Notes: generated by a model not told the origin, from the letters alone. Positions 15,269 through 24,402 are shown, counted from the first letter of the stretch. The stretch is DNA of 64,000 nt from Verrucomicrobiales bacterium (GCA_016795385.1 JAEUHI010000011.1:1-64000), one strand, 5' to 3'. Numbers and translations are program-made.

Positions 15269-17821
15269 TCAGGGCTGGGGCGCGGCCTCGGCGGGGGCGG
15301 CGGCCGGTGCGGCGGCCTCCTCCTTGAGCGCTTCAGCCGCTTCGCTCTTGATCGCGAGGCTCTGGGGCGAGCGGGCGCTCAACTTGGAGGCCTGCGATTT
15401 CAAATTGATGAGGTCCCACCAGGTGTCACCGAGGGTGCCGGCGAGGGGCTTGCTCTTGTCGCCACGGACGGCCTCGACTTTCTCGAGCAACTGCTGCGCT
15501 TCGTCGTGCACGTTGCGGACGAGCTGTCCATCATCAGGCGAAAGTTTGCCATCGCCCGAGGGAATTTTTCCGAGATCTCCTTTGAGCGACTTGATGCGGG
15601 TGCGGATCTCGGCGAGGCGCGGATCGGGAGCTTCCTCTTTGGCTGCGGGAGTCTCGGCCTTGGCGGCGGGGGCGCTCACGGGTTCGGCGGGAGGCGCCGT
15701 GGCCGCGGGTGCAGCCGGAGCGACCGGGGCGTTGTTGCCGAGCGGAGCCGCCGCCTCGTTTGCAGCGGGCGCTGAGGGGCCCGCTTCAACCTGGGTGGCT
15801 TCCGACGGAGCGCTCTCGTTGTAGGAAGGGAACTTCGCGGTGACAGGCTCGGGTGCCTCGTCGACGGGTCCGGAGGTGACGATCATCGGCGTGTTGAGCG
15901 ACGAAGGCACGGGGGCGAGGGTGCTGCTGTTCAGCGAGGTGCCGATCGCCGGTGCTTTCGCAGGGCTGCCGATGGGATCGGGATAGACGACCGCGGCAGC
16001 AGGAGCGGCGAGCTTCGCGGCGGGGCTGCGCTCGTCGACATGAGCCTCGAGAGGTTCCGTCATTCCACCCTCGTCTTTTCCGAAGGTGCGGCTCGACTTG
16101 CGGTCGGCGACTTCGTTGAAGGCGGGGATGTCGGCCACAGGTTGGGCACGGACGGGCAGTCGATCGCGCTCGTAGACCGGGGCCTTGTCGTAGTTGGCCT
16201 GATGGACGGGCGCCGCCTTCCAGGGCTCGCGGGTGATGGGCTTCTCGGTGAGCCCCTCGGTGCCGGTGTTGATGGCGACGGGGGTGATGAGCATCATGAG
16301 ATGCTGGCGATTCCGATCCTGCTTGCGGTTTTTGAAGGCATATCCGATCACGGGGAGACGGCCGAGGATCGGCACACCACTCTCGTTTTCATCGACGCGG
16401 GCGGCATCGAGACCGCTGATGGCGACGGTGTAGCCGCTCTGCACGGTCAGCGGAGCGGTGTAAACGCGCGAGGTGGCGATGGGGAAAGGATTCCCGTTGA
16501 TGAACTCGGTGCCGATGATGTCGGAGACGGTGACGGACACGTTGAGAAGGATCTTGTTCCCCGCCATGCGTTTGGGCAGCACGTTGATGACGGTGCCGAT
16601 GGGGAGATACTCGACCGACGAGGTCTCGGTGGCGCCGGCTCCGAGGCTGGCGCTGGCGCTCGATCCGAGCACGGGCTGGTTCACGACGCTGCGGAAGGAG
16701 ACCTCGCGGTTGTCGAGGGTGACCATGCGGGGATAGGAGACCATGCGCGTCTTGCGGTCGCTGTAGATGGCGCGGAGCTTCAGATTCAGATCGCTGTAGC
16801 TGAGGACGGCGGTGGGGAGCGAATAATTGCCGAGGGAGGCAAGATCGATCGGACCACTGGCATCCGTGAGGTTCACCTCGAGCCCGTTTTGTCCGAGCAC
16901 ACCATTCCAGTCGATACCCAGGTCGGAGCTGGGATCACGGCTCGTCTCGATGAATTTCACCTCAACGGCGATCATGGGCTGGGGACGGTCGGCGGAGGCG
17001 AGATACGCCTCGATCCACTGGTGCTGCTGGCGGGAAGCCACGACGTAGAGGGTGTTGGAATCGCTGTTCCAGATGACCTTCGACTGGGCCGTGCCGGTCG
17101 CGCCCGCCGTGCCGGCCGCTCCACCGTTGGTCGCCTGGGGCCGCACAAAAAGCTCGGGCTGCCCTTGGAATCCACCGAGGGAAAGCTGGGCGACGTTGTC
17201 CACCGAGGCGGTCGGAGCAAAGGTGGCGTTTCCACCGGTGGTGGGAATGTCGAGGATGTTCTGGATATCCTCGAGGATGCGCGAAGGCTCGGTGACAAAG
17301 AAGTCGGGCGACCCCTGGAGATTCAAGCCGGAGCTCGCCCCTCCTGAGGAGGATCCGCTGCCACTGCTGTCGCCGGCGGCGGCCTGGGTGTTTTTCGTCA
17401 CGAGTTCCTGGGCGTTGTAATTGATCTCGTAGATGCGACCGATCAGCTCCTGGTCGTTGGCGGGGCGGAGATACCAGATCCCGCTGTCGTAGATCAGGGT
17501 GACTCCGTTCGCCTTGGCGAGCGTCTCGAGCGCCGCGAAGGGGCTCGCATTGAGAGTGAAGGTGACGAGGTTGTCGCCACTACCGGTGCCTTCGGGGAGG
17601 CCGAAGAAACCGATACCGGCGTCTTCCGCCATGAGGCGCATGACATCGCTCAGGACCGCTTTCGAGAAGTTGTACTGGCGCGGGGGAGCGCCGCGTAAGG
17701 GTGCCGCGGCGGCTTCGTAGGCCGGCGAATGGGACAGGGCCATCTGCTGCCCGATCTGGGCTTGCAAGGGCCATGCCACAAGGCACACGGCTGAGGTGAT
17801 AACAAGAAGTGTGTTTTTCAT
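15269..17821 (-). CDS. Secretin of a type IV pilus/type II secretion-like system with long C-terminal extension
   Basis: The 850-residue protein forms the outer-membrane channel. It has a signal peptide (MKNTLLVITSAVCLVAWPLQAQ), an N0-like domain (about 35-125), a Ser/Gly-rich linker and an N1-like domain ending DRPQPMIAVEVKFIET. The secretin core ends with the family signature VPILGRLPVIGYAFKNRK (about 481-498) and LMMLITP. Beyond it, about 340 residues of Pro/Ala-rich sequence lead to a charged, helical C-terminal section. That tail is far longer than the usual S-domain. ATG 17821 has no Shine-Dalgarno sequence and follows an A/T-rich leader. It is divergent from the pilus operon. Confidence 0.9.
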   Translation of the reverse strand: MKNTLLVITSAVCLVAWPLQAQIGQQMALSHSPAYEAAAAPLRGAPPRQYNFSKAVLSDVMRLMAEDAGIGFFGLPEGTGSGDNLVTFTLNASPFAALETLAKANGVTLIYDSGIWYLRPANDQELIGRIYEINYNAQELVTKNTQAAAGDSSGSGSSSGGASSGLNLQGSPDFFVTEPSRILEDIQNILDIPTTGGNATFAPTASVDNVAQLSLGGFQGQPELFVRPQATNGGAAGTAGATGTAQSKVIWNSDSNTLYVVASRQQHQWIEAYLASADRPQPMIAVEVKFIETSRDPSSDLGIDWNGVLGQNGLEVNLTDASGPIDLASLGNYSLPTAVLSYSDLNLKLRAIYSDRKTRMVSYPRMVTLDNREVSFRSVVNQPVLGSSASASLGAGATETSSVEYLPIGTVINVLPKRMAGNKILLNVSVTVSDIIGTEFINGNPFPIATSRVYTAPLTVQSGYTVAISGLDAARVDENESGVPILGRLPVIGYAFKNRKQDRNRQHLMMLITPVAINTGTEGLTEKPITREPWKAAPVHQANYDKAPVYERDRLPVRAQPVADIPAFNEVADRKSSRTFGKDEGGMTEPLEAHVDERSPAAKLAAPAAAVVYPDPIGSPAKAPAIGTSLNSSTLAPVPSSLNTPMIVTSGPVDEAPEPVTAKFPSYNESAPSEATQVEAGPSAPAANEAAAPLGNNAPVAPAAPAATAPPAEPVSAPAAKAETPAAKEEAPDPRLAEIRTRIKSLKGDLGKIPSGDGKLSPDDGQLVRNVHDEAQQLLEKVEAVRGDKSKPLAGTLGDTWWDLINLKSQASKLSARSPQSLAIKSEAAEALKEEAAAPAAAPAEAAPQP

Positions 17822-17960
17822 TTTTGTAATTTTTGTAATTACAACACCTAATATAATCAAGGACACCGAATGATCAACCATAAATTTTAAAATTATTAGA
17901 AAGTTTTTTATTGCCGACCGGCACTTTGTTATTTAAATTATATTTGTTATTGTATTTTTA
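17822..17960. promoter_or_regulatory. AT-rich divergent promoter region of the pilus locus
   Basis: This 139-bp region is markedly AT-rich in a GC-rich window and must hold the promoters of both the secretin (minus) and the pseudopilin operon (plus). It contains a perfect 12-bp palindrome TTGTAATTACAA (17833-17844), with an additional TTGTAAT half-site beside it (17824-17830), just upstream of the secretin start. A second inverted repeat, TGCCGACCGGCA with arms 17912-17916 and 17919-17923, lies closer to the pilin. Either could be an operator. No sigma-54 element was found. Confidence 0.6.
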
Positions 17961-19487
17961 ATGAGCCCGACAACCTCTCCTCGTTCCACCCTCCGAATGG
18001 GCGGCCTCTCTTTGGTCGAGATTCTCCTCACCATCGGAGTGATCGCGATCGTCTCGACGATCAGTGTGCTGGGGTTATCGGGGCTGAACCGCAACACCCA
18101 GCACCGGAAGCTGGAGACAGACGTGAAGACGCTGAACTCGGCGATCACGATGTACGTGGCCAACGGCGGTTCTTTGAACGGCCTCTCCGATCCGAGTGCC
18201 ATCCTCGTAAAGCTGAAATCGACCCGCTCGAAGGAAGATCGCGCCGTCCATGTCGGCGCGCCATCGGGCCGTCTCATCGATCCCCGCGTCGCCGCCGTCG
18301 CGGTGCCCACGGACAGCTGGAAACTACGCGCCGTTTATAACAGCGGCAGCCAGCGATTTGACGTGGCGAGCTCGGGAGACGGGGTGGAATTCATCCTCGA
18401 TCCATCACTCGCGGAAGTCGCCGCCACGGTCGAGACGCGGGCACCCGGAGCCGTCCAATATGCCTCGAACTCGGGCTGGGTCTGGGATCACGCCAATGCC
18501 GGCAATCCCACCGCACCACAAGGTCCCACGGATTTTGCGACGAATCCGAATCCGACGGACAATGCCCCGGTGGACCCGACGCCCGATCCGGATCCCGATC
18601 CAGACCCCGATCCGGGTCCAGGCCCGGACCCTGATCCCGGCCCGCCTCCTCCCCCACCGGTCCCGTGGCTGCCCACGCCGAACTTCAGCATCACCGGAGG
18701 CGCGCATCCCGAGGATGATTTCCCGCTGTCGGTGGCCATCGTCAATGTGCCGCCGGCATCCCAGGCTGACCCGATCTACCAGATCGGCAGCGGTCCCTGG
18801 ACTCCCTACACGGGGCCTGTCTCGGTGCCGATGAATTCATGGCTGCGCGCCCAATTCATGACCAAGGACGCTTCGGCCTTCCAGAACAGCTCGCAGCATT
18901 CCGCCTACTATTATCCGGTGCCGGACAGTCTCTCCGGGACGGTCGACGGAAATTTCCACAGCCCCTCCGGTGGACCGAACCTCGCCTATCAGATCACCAA
19001 CAGCGACGATCGCTTCGCCCACGGCGACCCGGTCTTCATTCTCGATGGCGAACCGATCAACTCGGGTGATCCGAACGTGATGAGCTTCACGAGCCAGGCC
19101 TTCTCGAACATCCCTCCGGGCCAGAAATTCAAGCTCGGCGATTTCTACTACCACAACGGATCGACCTACTACGACTCCCACGCCACCGGCGTTTCCCTTC
19201 GCATCATCATCAACCTGCCCGAGCGCAGCCAGACGATCGCGTTCGATCTCAACCTCGATCTCGTCAACACCGAGAACGATCCCGACGATGCGAATGCCAG
19301 CGCCGACTACGTGCGCCTCACGAACCTCACCCAGAACATCCCCCTGCAGATCAATGGTGTGAACTACGGCATCCAGCTCGAGTTCGGAGCGACCGACTCC
19401 TTCGGCTTCTCGAGCCAGAGCCAATTCCACGTCTACGAGGGCGCGACCGGCCAAGGCGAACTCCTCGGCACCTTCGTTCCCCGCTGA
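17961..19487 (+). CDS. Prepilin-like protein fused to a choice-of-anchor K-like domain
   Basis: The 508-residue product starts with a 15-residue leader ending Gly-Gly, then the type IV pilin helix LSLVEILLTIGVIAIV with Glu at +5. A pseudopilin-like region (to about 200) is followed by an Asp-Pro/Gly-Pro/poly-Pro linker (about 204-236). The C-terminal beta-rich domain (about 325-508) includes DGNFHSPSGGPN and KLGDFYYHNGSTYYDS and resembles the choice-of-anchor K family. This design would display a surface domain on a pilus or pseudopilus, probably at its tip. Pilin identity is firm; the anchor-K match and adhesin role are inferred. It is the first gene of the plus-strand operon. Confidence 0.82.
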   Translation: MSPTTSPRSTLRMGGLSLVEILLTIGVIAIVSTISVLGLSGLNRNTQHRKLETDVKTLNSAITMYVANGGSLNGLSDPSAILVKLKSTRSKEDRAVHVGAPSGRLIDPRVAAVAVPTDSWKLRAVYNSGSQRFDVASSGDGVEFILDPSLAEVAATVETRAPGAVQYASNSGWVWDHANAGNPTAPQGPTDFATNPNPTDNAPVDPTPDPDPDPDPDPGPGPDPDPGPPPPPPVPWLPTPNFSITGGAHPEDDFPLSVAIVNVPPASQADPIYQIGSGPWTPYTGPVSVPMNSWLRAQFMTKDASAFQNSSQHSAYYYPVPDSLSGTVDGNFHSPSGGPNLAYQITNSDDRFAHGDPVFILDGEPINSGDPNVMSFTSQAFSNIPPGQKFKLGDFYYHNGSTYYDSHATGVSLRIIINLPERSQTIAFDLNLDLVNTENDPDDANASADYVRLTNLTQNIPLQINGVNYGIQLEFGATDSFGFSSQSQFHVYEGATGQGELLGTFVPR

Positions 19488-19513
19488 TCCACCCCTCCGA
19501 TTTCTCCTCCACC

Positions 19514-20587
19514 ATGCAAGGCATCGACGAAAGAAGCCCCCTCGGCAATCGCATCCTGCACCTCGCGCAGAAGTTCAACATCAGTGACTTCTTCATCACG
19601 CCGTGGGAGCAGCTCTCCTACCGGATGAACGGCGACCTCGTGGTGGACTCCTTCATCTACCAGCCGGAACACCCGATCGAGGTCCGCCCCGGCACACTCG
19701 ACTACGCGATGCAGATCGGCGCCCTCCGCTTCCGGGTGAACCAGCTCGTGACACGCGGGCGTCTCCGCTGGGTGATGCGACTCCTCCCCAACCACATTCC
19801 CGCGCCCCAGCAGATCTCGCTGCCTCCTCAGGCTCTCAAAGCATATCTCGAGGCGGACAACGGCCTCTTCCTCGTCTGCGGCGCCACGGGATCCGGAAAA
19901 TCGACGACGATCGCCTCGATGATCAAGGCCCGGGCGGAACGTCGGCGGGAACACATCATCACCTTCGAGGATCCGATCGAATACATCCTCCCCACGAACC
20001 TGCCCTCGCTCATCACGCAGCGGGAGATCGGATCGGACGAATTTGATTTCTCCCTCTCGCTGCGCGCCTCGCTGCGCCAGGCCCCCGATGTGATCATGGT
20101 GGGTGAAATCCGCGACGGCACCACCGCCGAGATCGCCCTGCAGGCCGCCGAGACCGGACACGTCGTGATCGCGACGATGCACACCTCCTCGGCCGCCCAG
20201 ACCGTGCAACGCTTCCTGAAGCTCGTCCCGAGCGAACGGATGGAAAACGCGATGCTCTCCTTCGCGGACTCGATGCGGATGATCCTCTGCCAACAGCTCC
20301 TCTTCGACGAACATCAGGGCCGCCGCTTCCCCATCCACGAAGTCCTTTTCCCCTACGATTCCGTCGCTGGAATGATCCGCCGCGGCGATTTCAAACGCCT
20401 CGACCACGAGCTCGAGACCGGCACGACCAAGGGGATGATGAATTTCGAGCACTGCATGAAGGTCCGCGAGTTCGAGGGGTGGCGCTCGAGCATCCCCGCG
20501 AAGACCGGCTACACCGAACACGAGGTGGCCGAATACCTCCACCGCGACACCATCCTCACCGAATCCTCCGACACTTTAGCCCGCTGA
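19514..20587 (+). CDS. PilT-like retraction ATPase
   Basis: The 357-residue cytoplasmic hexameric ATPase would power pilus retraction. It has a short PAS-like N-domain (1-110), then Walker A GATGSGKST (about 124-132), the Asp box with EDPIEY, Walker B VIMVGEIRD and the His box ATMHTSSA. Motif order and length match PilT/PilU. It lacks the tetracysteine zinc site of PilB-type ATPases, which also argues for PilT. It is followed after 4 bp by the PilM-like gene. Retraction function is inferred from family. Confidence 0.88.
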   Translation: MQGIDERSPLGNRILHLAQKFNISDFFITPWEQLSYRMNGDLVVDSFIYQPEHPIEVRPGTLDYAMQIGALRFRVNQLVTRGRLRWVMRLLPNHIPAPQQISLPPQALKAYLEADNGLFLVCGATGSGKSTTIASMIKARAERRREHIITFEDPIEYILPTNLPSLITQREIGSDEFDFSLSLRASLRQAPDVIMVGEIRDGTTAEIALQAAETGHVVIATMHTSSAAQTVQRFLKLVPSERMENAMLSFADSMRMILCQQLLFDEHQGRRFPIHEVLFPYDSVAGMIRRGDFKRLDHELETGTTKGMMNFEHCMKVREFEGWRSSIPAKTGYTEHEVAEYLHRDTILTESSDTLAR

Positions 20588-20591
20588 TCTC

Positions 20592-21458
20592 ATGGAATTC
20601 AAAGACATCAAGGACGTCCTCACCTTCGCCGCCTTCCGTCCCGAAGCGGACAATCCGCGTTTCACCTGGCAGCAGCGTTTCCCGAAGCGGAAGAGCGTGC
20701 TCGTCAACATCAGCCGCGGTCGTTGCAACTGGGCCTTCGTCAACCGCAAGGGGCAGATCGAAAGCACGGCCGAGGCCGATGGTGAATTCATCGAAGTGGC
20801 CTCGCAGATGGCCGATGTCTGGCGCGCCGGCACCGAGGATGGATGGGTCGGGGTCTCGCTGAACAACCGCTTCATCATCACGCTCGAACACAACCTTTCC
20901 CGCAAGAAGGGCTGGCAGGAGGAGCTGCGCCTCAATCCGAAATCCATCCTCGGCACGAAATACGACCGCACGAAACGCTACGCGATCCACCACAATCCCG
21001 AGACGAGCGCCAGCCTCGTGATGGCCTGTGACGACTCCATGGTGAAGGCCATCGAGGAAGCGATGCGCAATCACAACCTGCGCGCCGCGCGGATCTGCAC
21101 GGGACTCTTCGCGACCACCGCCCATCTCCTCAACCGCATCGCCGTCGACCCCGCCCTGAAAAGCCAGGATCTCATCATCGTCACCTGGCAGGATGGATCG
21201 CTTTGCGTGGTGCGGCAGAAGGGCGGCCAATGGCAGGACCTCCGTTGCCGCAGCGGCATCACCGTGGGCGACGAGGCCACCGTCTCGCAGATGATCCGCC
21301 CGTTCATCGAGCGCGCCGAGCCGTCCACCCGCGTCCTCCTCATGGAGGATCGCCGCCAGGGGGGATTCTCCTCCTCCTATCTCAACCAGTTCGGCAACCT
21401 CCACGTCACCGACGTGACGGAGGATCACAACCTCTGGAACATCCTTTCCCGCTATTGA
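20592..21458 (+). CDS. Probable PilM/GspL-like platform protein
   Basis: The 288-residue soluble protein has no strong signature I can name. Its order before two single-helix membrane proteins and an exported protein matches the PilM-N-O-P module. Strand-rich blocks such as RKSVLVNISRGRCNWAFVNRKG and DLIIVTWQDGSLCVVRQ suit an actin-like ASKHA fold. PilM is cytoplasmic and binds the N-terminus of PilN. The assignment rests on gene order and overall pattern and is tentative. Confidence 0.6.
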   Translation: MEFKDIKDVLTFAAFRPEADNPRFTWQQRFPKRKSVLVNISRGRCNWAFVNRKGQIESTAEADGEFIEVASQMADVWRAGTEDGWVGVSLNNRFIITLEHNLSRKKGWQEELRLNPKSILGTKYDRTKRYAIHHNPETSASLVMACDDSMVKAIEEAMRNHNLRAARICTGLFATTAHLLNRIAVDPALKSQDLIIVTWQDGSLCVVRQKGGQWQDLRCRSGITVGDEATVSQMIRPFIERAEPSTRVLLMEDRRQGGFSSSYLNQFGNLHVTDVTEDHNLWNILSRY

Positions 21459-21491
21459 ACCGCCCATCGGCCCATCCATCCCTCCAACGCC

Positions 21492-22040
21492 ATGAGTGAA
21501 GTCATCCACGATCTCAAAACCGAACGCCAGAACGTCTCCGCAGGCCTGCCCGCGGGATACAAGTTCGTGCCCATCGCCTTTTACATCGTCTCGGCCGCAT
21601 CCCTGCTGCTCAGCCTCTACTTCTCCCTCAGCAAGAAAGCCTACGAGGCCTCGGAAGCCGACCTGCGTTTCCGCGCGAGCAACGCCAAAACCGAAGAGAT
21701 GAAGCTGCTGACGAACCAGCAGTCGCTCGTCGACGAAGCCAAGCGCGCCGAGGTCTTCGCGAAATGGCTCGAGGGCTCGCGTCCGCTCCAGCCCGTCACC
21801 GTCGTGATCGCGCGCAGCATGAGCAAGGACTCCACCATCGCCGGGCTCTCGCTGAACCGCAATCCCGAGATCCCCGCCCACACCTTCATGCAATTGAAGA
21901 TCGACGGCGGCGGCTCGGAGCAGATCGAGACGACCCTCGATTCCATCTACGCCCTCGACTACCAGACCTACTCCGCGCAGCAGGTGAAGGGCCGCAATTC
22001 CACCGATTTCCAAGCCACCCTCATCCACAAGGACAACTGA
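21492..22040 (+). CDS. Probable PilN-like inner-membrane assembly protein
   Basis: The 182-residue protein has a short cytoplasmic N-terminus, one membrane helix (about residues 27-47, FYIVSAASLLLSLYFSL), a coiled-coil-like charged stretch (50-95) and a small periplasmic alpha/beta domain. This is the architecture of PilN/GspL C-domains. It sits between the PilM-like and PilO-like genes with gaps of about 30 bp. No sequence motif is diagnostic, so the name rests on topology and position. Confidence 0.6.
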   Translation: MSEVIHDLKTERQNVSAGLPAGYKFVPIAFYIVSAASLLLSLYFSLSKKAYEASEADLRFRASNAKTEEMKLLTNQQSLVDEAKRAEVFAKWLEGSRPLQPVTVVIARSMSKDSTIAGLSLNRNPEIPAHTFMQLKIDGGGSEQIETTLDSIYALDYQTYSAQQVKGRNSTDFQATLIHKDN

Positions 22041-22067
22041 TCCGCGCCCACCTCCCACGACGCCGAC

Positions 22068-22604
22068 ATGAAAAACCACCAGTCCGCCTGTTTCCTCCTC
22101 CTCTTCCTCATCGGAGCCATGCTTTATGGGGTGAATTCACTGCGCAATGCCACCGATGGAGCGCGCGAGTTGATGAAGGAAGCCCTCCTCGAAGCCGAGA
22201 CCAACGAAATGCAGGCACAGAATGCGATGACGGCGCTGAAGATGCTCGACTCGAAGACCGCCGAACTCCGCCTCGTCTACAACGAGTGGAAGCCGCATTT
22301 CGAAGGCCACCGCACCCCGCAGGATGCCGAACAGCGCATCGCCGAGGTGATCCGCGAAGGCGATGTCTTCCTCATCTCCCAGAAGTTCGAGACGACCGAG
22401 ATCGAGGCCGGATCCATCATCAAGGACGCCCTCGTCGCCGACCTCGTGGTCGAGGACGACTACGCCAAAGCCCTGAACTGGCTCGGCCGCCTCGAGGAGG
22501 CGATCCCGAGCTGCCGCATCGCCAAGTGCGAGATCATCCGCGGAGACCGCGGGAACGACATCCACCTCGAAGTCCGTCTCGAGATTCCCATTCTCAACAT
22601 CTGA
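22068..22604 (+). CDS. Probable PilO-like inner-membrane assembly protein
   Basis: The 178-residue protein has an N-terminal membrane anchor (CFLLLFLIGAMLYGV), a long helical coiled coil (about 25-80) and a C-terminal ferredoxin-like domain with alternating strands (RIAKCEIIRGDRG, IHLEVRLEIPIL). This is the PilO/GspM plan. In Akkermansia the equivalent slot of the pilus cluster encodes Amuc_1100, but homology to that protein cannot be confirmed by eye. It follows the PilN-like gene by 27 bp. Confidence 0.58.
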   Translation: MKNHQSACFLLLFLIGAMLYGVNSLRNATDGARELMKEALLEAETNEMQAQNAMTALKMLDSKTAELRLVYNEWKPHFEGHRTPQDAEQRIAEVIREGDVFLISQKFETTEIEAGSIIKDALVADLVVEDDYAKALNWLGRLEEAIPSCRIAKCEIIRGDRGNDIHLEVRLEIPILNI

Positions 22605-22641
22605 GTTCCTCGGAACGTTTTCCCCCAACCCTCATCCTGAC

Positions 22642-23403
22642 ATGAGCACCATCCGACTTCATCTACGGCTCATCGCCCCGGCTGCGGCGATCGCTTTCGC
22701 TTTCCCGATCCCGGGGGCCCTCGGCCAGGATCCGGCCATGCCCGCCGTGCCAGGTGCCCCTGGTGACGTGGGCGCTCCCGGTTCGACGGTCGATCCCAAC
22801 ACCGGCGCGATCATCGCCCCCTCGCCGGCCGCCACCTTCGTCGCCGGCCGCATGATCGGCATGCGCCCCTCGGAGAAGCGTCCCCTTTCCCTCCAGAGCC
22901 ACGAACGAAATCCCTACGCCAAGCGCAGCGTCGAAGAGGAAGTGAACCAGGAGGAAGGAAGCAATGCCGAAGAACTCCGCATCCGCGAGCAGCTCGGCAA
23001 ACTCCGCATCACCGGCCGCAGCCACGGACCGAACGGCCTGCGCGTCCTCCTCGGTGACATCATTCTCGAGGAAGGCGCGGTCTTGCCCCAGCTCATCGAG
23101 AACCAGAGTGAAAACCTGAAGGTCACGGAGCTGGGTGAAGACACCGTCGTCCTCGGCTGGCTCGATATCGAGACCAACGAACTCACCGGCAAGACGATGC
23201 AGGTCGCCTACGATCTCAGTCCCTCCGTCACGATCGCCCTGCAGGGCCAGGTCGCCCCGGAAGGTGATGACGGGAGCGCCCCCATCGCCCGGGCCATGGG
23301 CGTGCTCCGCGTCGGACAGGATCGCAAGAAGCAGGAGTCGGGCATGGCCTCGCGCGAGACCGCCAATCCGATTCCTCCGGAAGTGTTCAAAGCCGGCCAG
23401 TGA
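22642..23403 (+). CDS. Exported protein in the PilP/GspC position
   Basis: The 253-residue product has a signal peptide (ending IPGALGQ), a Pro/Gly/Ala-rich linker (about 30-75), a charged stretch with KRSVEEEVNQEEGSNAEEL, and a small beta domain (about 110-215) with GLRVLLGDIILEEGAVLP. PilP and GspC proteins link the inner-membrane PilN/O pair to the secretin through a similar compact beta domain after a disordered linker. The name is inferred from order and layout only. Confidence 0.55.
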   Translation: MSTIRLHLRLIAPAAAIAFAFPIPGALGQDPAMPAVPGAPGDVGAPGSTVDPNTGAIIAPSPAATFVAGRMIGMRPSEKRPLSLQSHERNPYAKRSVEEEVNQEEGSNAEELRIREQLGKLRITGRSHGPNGLRVLLGDIILEEGAVLPQLIENQSENLKVTELGEDTVVLGWLDIETNELTGKTMQVAYDLSPSVTIALQGQVAPEGDDGSAPIARAMGVLRVGQDRKKQESGMASRETANPIPPEVFKAGQ

Positions 23404-23438
23404 TCCGCTCCTCTGCCGCCCCCACCCGTAGATTCACC

Positions 23439-24371
23439 ATGATCGCCCAGCGCTCCAAGACCCGGGGATGGACTTTCGTCGAGATGCTCGTCGCCGTCTC
23501 GATCTCGGCGATCTTCATGGGGGCCGCGTCGCTCGTCCTCGCCAGCATCACGGCGAATTCCAAGCGGCTCTCCACCGTGCTCACGCTCGACATCGGCGGA
23601 GCGAACAAACTCGCCTTTTACGGCCAGGGAGGCTCGACCGTGAGGGCCTACGCCGCACCGAATTTCGGCAGGGCGGCGTTTGCTCTCGAATTCCGCGAAC
23701 TTTTCCGGGAAGACATCGAGACCGCATCGTTCATCCATTGCCTCCCGCGGACCCTCGTCAACAACGTGCGTCCCGAATTCCTCCGCTACGAGGCGGGTGA
23801 CGCCGGCAGCACGGTGGCACGTCCACGGCTCGATACCCCGGAGAACTTCCGCCAGTTCCTCGTTTCCACGATCCCCTCCTCCGCGACCATCTACGACACC
23901 GCGATCCGCAACGTGCCCGCGGCGAACCGTCCCAACTCCACGATCTTCATGATCGCTCCTTCGGAAGACCCCGGTTATCTCCGGGTGAAAGCCGTCTACG
24001 AGATCGACTTCGTCACGGTCGCGGCACCGGCCGGGACCTATGCCACGGTGCGGCGATACAAAAACGGATCTCTCACGCACTATTACGACGTCTTTTACGA
24101 GACCGGTGCCGGCTCCCTCCCCGTGCCTTCGTTCGTGGCCTTCGAACGCACCGCCCGCGCCGCCGTCGCCGAAGGCACCCCGATAGATCGGTTCAAGGTG
24201 GCCGACTGGATCCCCTTCTATCTCGTCTGGCTCCCCGACCCCGCCGTGAACCCCCACAAAGTCGCGAATGCAGCGGCCACCGCGGCGGCATCATCCCCGC
24301 TCTCGGCCTACGAACACCTCGGACGGCGCAGTTCTCTCAACATCGTCGTCCCGATGTTCCCGAATCTTTGA
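23439..24371 (+). CDS. Prepilin-type minor pseudopilin, large
   Basis: The 310-residue protein has a 10-residue leader ending TRG, then the pilin helix WTFVEMLVAVSISAIFMGA with Glu at +5. The globular domain (about 40-310) is much larger than a major pilin and resembles GspJ/PilW-type minor components in size and position. ATG 23439 is preferred to a GTG that overlaps the preceding stop. The following GspK/PilX-like gene supports the minor-pilin assignment. It would be processed by a prepilin peptidase encoded elsewhere. Confidence 0.78.
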   Translation: MIAQRSKTRGWTFVEMLVAVSISAIFMGAASLVLASITANSKRLSTVLTLDIGGANKLAFYGQGGSTVRAYAAPNFGRAAFALEFRELFREDIETASFIHCLPRTLVNNVRPEFLRYEAGDAGSTVARPRLDTPENFRQFLVSTIPSSATIYDTAIRNVPAANRPNSTIFMIAPSEDPGYLRVKAVYEIDFVTVAAPAGTYATVRRYKNGSLTHYYDVFYETGAGSLPVPSFVAFERTARAAVAEGTPIDRFKVADWIPFYLVWLPDPAVNPHKVANAAATAAASSPLSAYEHLGRRSSLNIVVPMFPNL

Positions 24372-24402
24372 TCTCAGGTCCAACACCCGGCTTTCTTCCT
24401 CC

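Noticed and set aside
17881..17945. Possible sigma-54 promoter (CGGCAC...) upstream of the pilin
   Set aside because: The -12 element TTGC is missing at the needed spacing.
23400..23438. GTG start overlapping the previous stop, extending the pilin leader
   Set aside because: An ATG at 23439 gives a normal 10-residue prepilin leader.
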